A stretch of DNA of 64,000 bases from Linyphia triangularis (lineage: Eukaryota > Arthropoda > Arachnida > Araneae > Linyphiidae). Under the pieces are notes generated by a model. It did not search any database, was not told the DNA's origin, and was given only the letters and a program-made list of their open reading frames with translations. Numbering within the stretch: position 1 is the stretch's first letter; every line of letters starts with the position of its first letter. Both the position numbers and the translations under genes were made by a program. Below are positions 26,743 through 38,600 of this stretch, in pieces. Location of the stretch: the NCBI GenBank assembly GCA_963978545.1, contig OZ021729.1, positions 9,348,001-9,412,000 on the forward strand. The letters run 5' to 3'.

Positions 26743-29700
26743 ATTGCTTCATTTTTTTGCCTAAAAGATTGCCATTTTGAAAACAAAGAAAATAAATTTT
26801 GTGTAGTAAATTTAAGTATTTTCAGTTTTTGTTGTTAAATGTATGTATTTTGTTTTGAGTTAAATAACTGCAAGATGTGAGCTTTTGCATGTAAAGTGAC
26901 TGCGCTTTTAATGTCATGGAAACAAGTAGTGCATTGTCTTTATTTGCTATTAACATAGTTTTTTTTTTTTTTTTTAAAGTAGTTGATCAGTTTCATGTAT
27001 AATCTGAATGTTTAGTACATTCTTATGTAAATTATTCTTTGTCAAGTCATTCCTGAGTAAGCAAATGCTGATTTTGTGTGAAATTTAATATTATAAACTA
27101 TTTATACTTTTTGCAGTTAAGAGTAATTATTAATGTTTACTATACCCCTCCCCAAATATTTCTTCAAAACTATAAATTATTGTTCCATATATCTCTATAT
27201 ATATAAGGCAAAGCCCTCACTCACTGACTCACTCATCACTAATTCTCCCACTTCCCACATAGTCACAACTCTGAAAATCGGCACAAATATCAACAATGGT
27301 AAAAATAGAATCTCTCTATATATAAGGCAAAGCCCTCACTCACTGACTCACTCATCACTAATTCTCCCACTTCCCACATAGTCACAACTCTGAAAATCGG
27401 CACAAATATCAACAATGGTAAAAATAGAAAAAGTAAACTATTCCGATCTCGATTAACCCACTTTAAGGGGTCGAAAAGGGGTTAAACGTTCCAAACGGGG
27501 GACATTCGAAAATCCTACTTCCCACATAGTCACAACTCTGAAAATCGGCACAAATATCAACAATGGTAAAAATAGAAAAAGTAAACTATTCCGATCTCGA
27601 TTAACCCACTTTAAGGGGTCGAAAAGGGGTTAAACGTTCCAAACGGGGGACATTCGAAAATCCTACTTCCCACATAGTCACAACTCTGAAAATCGGCACA
27701 AATATCAACAATGATAAAAATAGAAAAAGTAAACTATTCCGATCTCGATTAACCCACTTTAAGGGGTCGAAAATGGGTTAAACGTTCCAAACGAGGGACA
27801 TTCGAATATCCTACTTCTCACATAGTCACAACTCTGAAAAACGGCACAAATATCAATAATGGTAAAAATAGAAAAAGTAAACTATTCCGATCTCGATTAA
27901 CCCACTTTAAGGGGTCGAAAAGGGGTTAAACGTTCCAAACGGGGGACATTCGAAAATCTTACTTCCCACATAGTCACAACTCTGAAAATCGGCACAAATA
28001 TCAACAATGGTAAAAATAAAAAAAGTAAACTATTCCGATCTCGATTAACCCACTTTAAGGGGTCGAAAAGGGGTTAAACGTTCCAAACGGGGGACATTCG
28101 AAAATCCTACTTCCCACATAGTCACAACTCTGAAAATCGGCACAAATATCAACAATGGTAAAAAGAGAAAAAGTAAACTATTCCGATCTCGATTAACCCA
28201 CTTTAAGGGGTCGAAAAGGGGTTAAACGTTCCAAACGTGGGACATTCGAAAATCCTACTTCTCACATAGTCACAACTCTGAAAATCGGCACAAATATCAA
28301 CAATGGTAAAAATAGAAAAAGTAAACTATTCCGATCTCGATTAACCCACTTTAAGGGGTCGAAAAGGGGTTAAACGTTCCAAACGGGGGACATTCGAAAA
28401 TCCTACTTCCCGCATAGTCACAACTCTGAAAATTGGCACAAATATCAACAATGGTAAAAATAGACAAAGTAAACTATTCCGATCTCGATTAACCCACTTT
28501 AAGGGGTCGAAAAGGGGTTAAACGTTCCAAACGAGGGACATTCGAATATCCTACTTTCCATTTAGTCACAACTCTAAATATTGGTACAAATATTAACAAT
28601 AGTAAACATAGAAAAAGTAAGCTATTCCGATCTCGATTAACCCACTTTAAGGGCTCGAAAAGGGGTTAAAAGTTCCAAACGAGGAATATTCGAATGTCCT
28701 ACTTCTCATTTCGTCACAACTCTAAAAATTGGTGAGAATATCAATAAAGACAAACGAAGAAAAAGTAAGTTATTCCGATCTCGATCCAACCCACTTTAAG
28801 GGGTGGAACAGGGGTTAAACGTTCCAAACGAGGGATATTCGAATGTCCTACTTCCCCTTTCGTCACAACTCTGAAATCTGGTGCAAGTATCAACAAAAAC
28901 AAACGTATAAAAAGTAAGCTATTCCGATCTCTATTTACCCACTCTAAGAGGTCAAAAAGGGGTTAAACGTTCCAAACGAGGGATATTCGAATGTACCACT
29001 TCCCATATGGTCACAACTCTAAAAATTGGTACAAATGTCAACAATGGTAAACATAGAAAAAGTTAGCTATTCCGATCTCGATGAACCCACTTTAAGAGGT
29101 CAAAAAGGGGTTAAACGTTCGAAACGAGCGATATATTCGAATGTCCTACTTCTCATATTTTCACAATTCTGAAAACTGGTGTGAATATCAATAAAGACAA
29201 ACGCAGAAAAAGTAAACTATTCCGATCTCGGGTGGATCAAGGGGTGGAAAAGGGGTTAAACGTTCCAAACGAGGAATTTTCGAATGCACCACTTCCCATA
29301 TGGTCACAACTCGGAAATTTGGTACAAATGTCAAAAAAGATTAAACATAGAAAAAGTAAGCTATTCTGTTCTCGATTAACCAACTTTAAGGGGTCGAGAA
29401 GGGGTTAAATGTTCCAAACGAGGGATATCCGAATGTTCCTCTTCCAATGTAGTCATTTTTCTGATATTTTTTTGCAAATGTTAAAAAAATAAGTCATTCC
29501 AATATCGATTAACGAATTTTTAAGGGATGAAAAGACGACGCAACATTGAAACTATACGAGGATTAACTTAATGTCTAATTAACTTAATTCCAATACAGCT
29601 ACTACTTTGAAATTTAGAACTAAGAGCAAACATAAACACAATAAACTATTCCAGTTTACTATTCACAATTATAAATTTCGTTTAAAATGTCAACAAAGGA

Positions 29701-32700
29701 AAGTTCCTATTTTGATAAATCAATTTGTCGGGATCGAAATGGGAGCAAACGTCTGAAGTGTAGAATACATGAATGTCTTTTGATCGCTAAAATGCTAATG
29801 GTAAAATTTCGTAGCGCAGCACGGGTATTCAGCTAGTATATATATATAAAAAAAAAAAAACATTAGCATATTGTTAACATATAAAATAATTTGTGGCATC
29901 TTATCATAATTTTAGATTTTATTGAAATTTTGTTTCTGAAACATAAGTTTCTTCTCTAAAGTCATCTTTTTAAAAAAGGTATTTTTATTTTAAAGACTTT
30001 ATTGCAGTTTTAAAATCAAATGCATTAGTGTTGTTTTATCATGTATACTCTCATAGGCTGATAGGCGACTGCAAGTTTGGTACATTCGAACATTATTCTA
30101 AATTTTTTATAGAATGTGGAGAAATGCCATTCGATACGATTGATTGAAAAATAAAGAGTACAAATTACCAGACTAAAAAGAACGCTCATTTTTTGGTAAC
30201 CTATTGCTCTTTAATTTTCATCGAGGAGGAGTGCAGATGTTATTTATTCTCTGGCGTAAAATACTTCCAACTTTTAAAGTGAGCCAAGCTGGAAATAAAT
30301 AATACGTCACTGATGACGTAATATGTTTTGCCAACTTGGCTGACTTTTAAAAGATGAAAGATCTTGATGCCAGGAAAGGCAATCGTCTGCAACTTTCGTA
30401 ATTGGAAATTAAAGAGTGCTGGGTTACCAGAAAAAAAAAAAGAATGCTCATTATTTGGAAAGTTAGGACATATTTGGCAAGTGGATTTAGTTCAACTAAT
30501 TGAAAGTCGATTTTTGAACAGTTTCGGTCATTTTTGTCCCGTCAGACCAGTATATTCTGATTCTAATAAGATTTCTCTACATTCTATTAAAAGAAAAATA
30601 GAGTCGTGTTCGTTGGGGTATATAAACTTGCATTCGCCTCTCCGGACTATTAATAATAAATGTAAAGCTCTCTTAAAACGATGTTGTGATGTAGGTGAAG
30701 AAGCAATGCTTGGGGATCAGTCCTACGGATACCTTACAGCTGATGAGATGAAGTCACTTGGGGATGACTCACTACCCATTGACGTCACCAAGGATGAGAA
30801 GCATCATGATATATTGCACTCCGTCAAACAGTTCGGAGGTAAAAGTTTTATTTCGATTTTATACAATATTTTTAAAATAGACGTAGGGCAATTATTTCCA
30901 TTCAGTGTATTCACACAAGGCATATTTTGTGTGTTGTTTCTAGCAGCTAATGGCTCTGAACCTTCTATTTTTTAAGAAACCATAAAAGATCTTTCGTTTT
31001 GTAAAATAACTAGACGTATACTTACGTCTGCATGTCAGTTGAAAGTGATTTTTATAGCAATTTTCAAATAAAGTTACATTGGACGTAAAAAATCTATTGT
31101 TATTTAATATGTAAATATCTTTCTAAAGAAGATATATTTTTTTATATTACACATCGATAAAAAAGAATTCAAACATAGACGAAATTATTTGTTTAAAAGT
31201 GGAAAAATAACAGTGTTTATTATCCACTTAAAATATGTAGTAAGAATTTTATTGTATTGACATAAACTTGCTAAAAACTATCATGAATACCTTAAAATGA
31301 GAAGTATATTGGCTATAGTAGTGAGTAGAAATTTACCTTGCTAACTAAAACTATGCATATTCAGTATCTAAAAATAGTATTTATTCGTATAAACAGATTT
31401 TGGTAAAAATATAAAAAATATATAACAATCCTCATGACTATATACTGAAAAATCTTTTAGATTTATAAAAAATATTCTTAATTGTCTGAAAATAACAGTT
31501 GCGTTTGCAAATAAGTCTACTTAGTAATTAACCAATTCAATTGAAAACCTTTTTACCTCCAGGAGATAAGTAAAATGGTGACATTTTCATTTTAAACCAA
31601 CTGTCTTTTAAAACAACTTTTAACTGTCTGTTGTCCATTCTGTTTTCGTCAATTTTTATAATTAAATTATCATAGAACCACTCAATTAGACATTTTAAGA
31701 TTGGCTTAATGATCTAATCTAGATACTGACTGTCTGCAGAAGATTATCTATGATAAACTGTTTACTAAATATTTTACTGTATTGTACACATTATTAAAAA
31801 TACTATGTATAAACATAATATTTATTAAAAATGATAATATTAAGAATTTTTAATAAATATTATTTCTATGCATATTATTTTTAATATTGTGTAAAATACA
31901 GTAAAATACTTAGTAAACAAGTTTCTAATAGATAATCGTCTGCAGGCAGTCAGCATCTAGATCATTAGGTTTTTTAGAATTCACCTTTTGATCTAAATAC
32001 TGACTGCCTGCGTGCAGACGATTATCTATTAGAAACTGCTTATTAAGTATTTTACTGTAAATTGTACACAGTATTAAAAATAATATGTATCAAACAATAT
32101 TTATTAAAAATAATATTTATTGTTTTTGTCAGCCCCGATGGTTGAAGAGGACAAGTTGTCTCCTCAGCATGGAACACCTGTCGAAGGTGGATTCAGCGAG
32201 AAATACTCCCCTGATAACATAGATTTGGAGAGAGTTCCAGTACATGTTGGGTATGAATGCTTCCATTCTATAGCATCGCATGCAATTATTATATTAGCAC
32301 AATCCCAAAAAGTTACGATTGAAAAATATTAAAAACTAGACTCAGAGATTAATGTTAAGTAAAACTATTAAATATTATAACTAAAATATTAAATATGTAA
32401 TATTAAATATAAAATCCCGACTGAGTTTTTTAGTCAGGGGACTTGAAGCCAGTCGGAATTTCATTCGATGTTTTTCTGAAGAGCAATTGACAAATTTTAT
32501 CGATTTCCTTCAAGCCCCAACGCATCCAGCAGAAATAGAGGGGAAGTCAAATGTATTCAGAAATAACTTTATATGAAATACCTTAAAAAAAACCTCGATA
32601 TACTCCTACGAAAATCCCATCACAAAAAATCGATCAGATACGTTGTATTTTAAACCTAAAAGAATATAGCCCAGTACAAAATGCTTAAATACTAAAAACA

Positions 32701-34281
32701 CGTAATTTCCAAAATAGCCCCGCTTAGAATATTTAAATCCGTACTGCCATCTACACTGTTAAAAATTTAGATTCACTTTGCACCAAAAATTGGTTCCCAT
32801 TTAGCTGCAACCAACATTTGGTGCCTAGTTTCACGATTTAATGGTGCAACCTCCGACCGCAAGCACCATTAAATCGTGAATAAGCACCAAATGTTGGTTG
32901 CAGCTAAATGAGAACCAATTTTTGGTGCAAGGTAGAACAAAATTTTTAACTGTGTGTGTTCAATACATGTACTATAGTTTAGGTTTTTGTACAATAGATG
33001 GATATTTATCTTGCTTGTATTTGATATTAGGACACGATAGAAAGGTCCTTAATTTAGGGTTCTATCTGTTCACATTGATTCGTGTAGATATAGTAGAGTC
33101 CAAATGCGCAGTCACAAATTTTGGTGAATCCAGTGTGGCTAATTCAACTATGGTCGCATTTTTCTCTCTTTGTTAGCCACTACATGGGAATGACTTTTTG
33201 ACTGAAGTTTGGCATCGATTGTAAACCTGTAGGAACAGTTGGTTGATTTGTATATTTTCACAGAAACAGACTAGAACCTGCAACTTAAAATGGATCTTGA
33301 ACTCCAGTCGAAAATTCATAAATCTTAATTTTGTATAATCATTAGTATTGTTAATCTGTAGATCTTACAAGCATAGCATATAACGATGAAATACAGGAAT
33401 CTAGGCGTCACTTGAGATCTCAGGAAACAAGTGCCCACCTGATGGCTGTGTGGTTAGAACTCTGGCCTCGCATGCCGAAGGTCGTTGTAGTTCGAAATTC
33501 ATGTTAATCTGTAGGTCCAGACCTGATTTGCCATCATTGTGTATAAAAATAGCTCGTTGAGCGTATAAACCAACAAACCAACTGGAAGTAAGCTATAACG
33601 TGTGGATTTGTGCCTAGTTCAGCAGAAATGAAAATGCGAAGAAACATAGGAAAGCAGTTGTATGAAAGCGATGACCGAAGAAAGGAAATAAAAATAGATG
33701 ACACGCTTTGAAAGGAAAATTTAAAGTTAAATATGATTCTAAAATAGGTTTTCCATTATTAATTCGTACGTTCAACATATATTAAAAATAATAATAATAA
33801 TAAAAAAAAAAAAAAAAAAAAAATAGTAAGTTACAAGTTGAAAAAGTTATCAAATTTTTTAAAAACACTTTAATGATACTTTCTATAATCAAACTAATAA
33901 GTATAAAACTTGTTTATTCTGTATGTTGTATTGTTACATATTTTTCTTTATACAAAATTGGAGTTTAATGCAGTAAATCGATAAATGTCCGATTTGCTGA
34001 TGTACATTTTTTTTTAATATTATTTTAACTGTGTTTCATTCCTTATTTTTGCTTTAATTTCTATTCCTTTCATTTAATCAAATTACAGAAAAAGAAATCC
34101 CTTTTTTATAGCATGTGCATTATGATTTTTTGTTTATATTTTAACTTTGATTTCATTTATAAATTATTTAGAAGTTTTAGTTGGGCTGATGAATACTACT
34201 ATTCCTCCCTTCCCAAAGGCATGTGTCGAAGCAGGTTGGCTGATTTTATAATGTATTTTGTAAACAAAAATTTGCATGTTC

Positions 34282-34319
<38 letters not shown>

Positions 34320-35570
34320 ATCGTGTCATCTTTTGACAAAAATTCAAAATCGTTTAAGCACTTTTTATATTCGTTAATTTCTTGATAATTTTTCACACTT
34401 TTGATACTTGGAATTTTGTGACTATTTATAAAAAAAATACTTGCAACATTTTTTATTTTAAAGGTAACTTTTTTTTCTAAAATAAATATGCAGTTTAAAA
34501 GTGCTTTATAGCAACCTATTGATGCACTCTTTAAATTTAAACATTGAGCTACTAAGATGTATTTTCTGTGTATATGTTTTTTAATTACTCTAATTTTTGT
34601 AATATTAACTTGTTATGTCTAATACTATTAACTACTAATATTTCTACCTGCTAAATGCATACTTTCAACAATTATGTAGATAAGATCATTTTTTCCAATA
34701 ACAATTCAAATAGTAGTTAAAAATTATACTTTCGTTTCTAAAGCTTAATGTTTAGCTTCACTTAATTGGTCATAGAGCATTCAGGAAAATCTCCATTAAA
34801 AAAAACTTTGTATAAATACTCATATTTGAATTCATAATCCCAATTAAATAATAAAACATTAATGGGCTTATTAAGTGAGTCAATAAATTCTATCAAATTC
34901 TTGAGTTGGTTGTCTTAATATTGATGCTATTGAACTTCTCACCTAATGGTATACTCATTTGGCAAAAATTTACGGCAAAAAAAAAAAAAAAAAAAAAAAA
35001 AAACAGTTTTATTTTTGTGAAAAAATTAAGTTTGTATAGTAAAACATTCTCGTGTGTGTGCATGTTTTCGAAGGGAAAAAGATTATTCATATATATATTT
35101 TTTGTATTTTTTTACAACGTTTTTGGGTTAAATATCTCATGGCAGTGGCGTATCCATGGGGGGGGGGTGTTATAGTGCTCCAACCTTCTCCTCTCTCCTG
35201 GAAATTGAGAAAAAATTACGTTAAATTTCCAATTTTGGAGTTATTTTTAAAAAGTTATTAAGTTATATTATTAACAAAACATTCTAAGACAAGACATTCA
35301 TTTCTTCAAAGTATTTATAACAACGAGGGACAAACACAAAAATACATACACACCTATTTTATCTCAAACTCACACGATTTCACATTTCCTTCCCGTTGGC
35401 ATATTATGGTGCATTCTGCCAATTTCAATCGCAAATGGTAATCAACTTTATGATCATTAAAATCATATTTGAGAAATTCTATCAGTGAAGAAAGTTTGAA
35501 CGCACTGACACTTTTGTCTATTCCCAGAGTATAAAAATATCTGATGACTTGGTTGTAGATAAAATTTCAC

Positions 35571-35602
<32 letters not shown>

Positions 35603-38600
35603 AAGGTTGGATTTAATATTGGAAATAAGTAATGTGTAAGTTGAGTATCTCTTAATAAATAAAGTAACTCTTTGTTTAATTTGTTCTTCATTTATTTATC
35701 AAGAATTCAGATTTAATTACCTCATCCAGGGATATAAAATCATTGTTATTGGAAAAAAAAATGCTCTATGTGTGATGTAAACTTGTTAAATAACATTCGC
35801 CAAGATATTGTACTAATAAATATTTTTCTAATAATCTGTTTACCCCATTAATTGAATGCTTTTCCTTTTTCTTCTAACTTGCATGGAAATAAAAAGCAGC
35901 AGACTAAAATGGAAAACGTAAGTCTAAGTGTTTATGTGTCATAGTATTCTGATAGTGGATTTGTAGATTGTTTAAAATATGTCTATGAATTATTCCTTTT
36001 GCGAATTTTTCTGATTTTAATAACTTTTAACTAACTTCAATTTCGTTTGTAACTTTTAAAAAATTTAAATTTCATACATGGCAATTATGTTGTGTGTTTG
36101 TAACATTTAAAAAAATAGTTTATATTTTATTACTTTTTCATAATAATATAGAAATTTGTTTATTTACAAGAGCACATTTTAATTTAAAAAAAGTGTTTGA
36201 CTTATCGTGTGTAGACGGTGAATAATTGCCTTTTTCACATTAATTGTCAGAGTATTTATTATGAATATAAATTACTTATAATTATAGTATTTTCAATGAG
36301 TATTTTTTCCACGTAACATTTTCATTTATAAATGCATCTGAAGTACTAAAATTACAAACGATTACACAATCACAAAACTATGACAACAACAACGGAAATA
36401 CAATGAAAACAATCAATAACAAATACACAATAAAAAAATGCATAAATAATAAAAACAATCGCATTATAAAAACAAACAAAAAATATACAATGGTGTGGCA
36501 CCTCTAATTCATTAATTTGTAATTTATTCTCTATTTCATCTTACATGCTTCAAAATATATTTTGAGCCGAATCGCACCAAAACCACTCCATTTTTAATCT
36601 TGACATAAAAGCAAACATTTTATGTAAAAAAAAAAATTTAATTTGGCGATATTTCAAAAAGGAATTGTGGACGAATTTGCGTGTTTGGCGACAAGCTATA
36701 TATTTTATATAATGACTACCTATTGATTTTTCAATTACTTGGAATATGCATGTTTAATTACTTAGAATAAATTGTAGAGGAATAATAAGATGCCATGAAA
36801 AAATTATAAACCGTTCTGTAATTAGATATTTTTTCTCCAAAATTTCCAATAATTACTTTATTCGAGGGTCTTAAAACTCTGATGTACTGCTCAAAATTAG
36901 CCTTTGGCCTGCTTAAAATACCTTTTTACGGATCCAATCTTAAATTTCCGCTACTTCAAAGACTTCTCCATAATCCTTGATGCCTATCCAATACACCTAA
37001 ACATACAATCAAAACAAGCAGCATTTATACTACTGTCTATCTAACATAAGAATAGCTCCCGTCACTTAGTCTATCTCTGTCTGAAACAAGACTAGCTCCA
37101 TTTTCCTCGAGGGATTCCAAGTGAATGACACCTACATTTGCAGTATTGTAACAGCTTTAGACTCCAATTTTCTTCATGCACCACTTATTCTAAATTCGAT
37201 GAGTCTTGTTACTACAGCGATCGCCACCCTTCAGACTGTCTGACGGGAGCCGTTCTTCTGCTAGACTGATAGTACAACAAAGATACACCAAAAACGTACT
37301 TTTTATTGATATTCCCTTCCACCTTTCCCTCATGGTTCCACAGGTTCCTGGTGAGCTTCATGGTGGATGCGCGCGGCGGTGCCATGCGCGGTTGCCGCCA
37401 TTCCGGGGTGCGCGTCATCATCCCCCCGCGCAAAGCCTCAATGCCCATGCGCATTACCTGCAGATATCTGCGCAAGGAGAAACTCATACATCCGCCTCCG
37501 CTCATGGAGGGGGAGGCGTGCGCGTCCCGCATACTCGAGATGGGCCCAGTCGGAGCGAGATTTCTAGGGTGAGTACGCATTGCTGTGATGTGAGGTATGG
37601 TTTTAAATTGATTGGATGGCGTCACAGCTGGTGTTGGCATGTGTTACAATTAGGAAAAAACACACATTGAGGCATGCCAGAAATAGGGTTATTGATGAGT
37701 TATTTAAAAAATTAATATTTACTTATAATGTACGAATGTTATAGCGAAAAAAAAATAATTTGAGATACATGTTTTTAGGTCATGTGCCAAAAATCCAAAA
37801 TTTAATGCTTAAAAAATCATTCTTGGATTGGAAAGTTTTACAAAAATAAAGTTGCGTATCAACATAAGCAAGAAACAAACTCTTTTTATTTATGATTTTT
37901 TTAAAGCATTATAAATAAATTACTTGGGCATCTATGTCTATTAACCGGGGCATGACCCCGTATCGGCTGGCATTGGCTAATTCCAATGTGAAACGTTGTA
38001 AATTGGCCGTCGATACAGATACTGTCCAATCTTGGCCAATACTGGGTAAAGTATGTCAGGAGTTTTGAAATGTTAAAGCACAGTTTTACAATTGAAATAT
38101 TTTGTTTACAAGAAAAGATGAAGGACAAAAATATGTTTTCTGATATATTTTTTAATTTTTTTTTTATTTTTATTTATGTATTTTGGAACGATGCTCGAAT
38201 TTGAACAATCTTCCAGCATTCCTGTTTCCGACGTTGGCTGATACACTTTTCTTCCTAAGTTCATATACACTGTTAAAAATTTAGATCCACCTTGCACCAA
38301 AAATTGGTTCCCATTTAGCTGCAACCAACATTTGGAGCTTAGTTTCACGATTTAATGGTGTAACCTTGGACCGTAAGCAGCATTAAGTCGTGAGACTAAG
38401 CACCAAATGTTGGTTACAGCTAAATGGGAACCAATTTTTGGTGCAAGGTGGAACAAAATTTTTAACAGTGTATATAATGGTAAACAGGAAGTAATACATC
38501 TTCTTGTATGCTATATGTCTTTAATTTAGTTTTTAATCGTTAATTTTTACAATGACTATAAAATATGGACCAAACCTTCCTGACGCTCGAAGGTGAAAAA

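Larger units (their letters stand above)
23341..30694 (+). other. Intron 15
   Basis: 7.35 kb between the last ankyrin-repeat exon and the first linker exon. It contains a 258-bp duplication, a decayed Helentron-like copy, two R1 MITEs, a 35-base A run (26708-26741) and the large 148-bp-unit element. About 23350-24060 and 26515-27170 hold nothing recognisable. No alternative exon found. Confidence 0.75.
30839..32132 (+). other. Intron 16
   Basis: 30850-31700 is AT-rich with nothing recognised. 31709-31968 is a foldback element and 31992-32120 a third arm of it, running almost to exon 17. Confidence 0.75.
32251..37343 (+). other. Intron 17 (hosts the microexon)
   Basis: Contains a palindromic MITE (32753-32957), a possible decayed tRNA-derived SINE (33441-33600), homopolymer runs (A at 33802-33823, T at 34287-34317, A at 34977-35003, G at 35158-35167, A at 35571-35597), the microexon at 35897-35917 and an R3 MITE (37048-37256). 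The remainder is AT-rich. Confidence 0.75.

Noticed and set aside
27190..29835. CRISPR array
   Set aside because: Units are adjoining 148-bp repeats without unique spacers, in a eukaryotic intron.
30364..30975. 203-codon open frame, the longest in the window
   Set aside because: It starts in a MITE, passes through exon 16 in the correct frame by chance and ends in the intron; the splice signals define the real exon.
37206..37670. 154-codon plus-strand and 142-codon minus-strand frames
   Set aside because: Both overlap exon 18 in wrong frames; only the [12 protein letters not shown] frame has homology.
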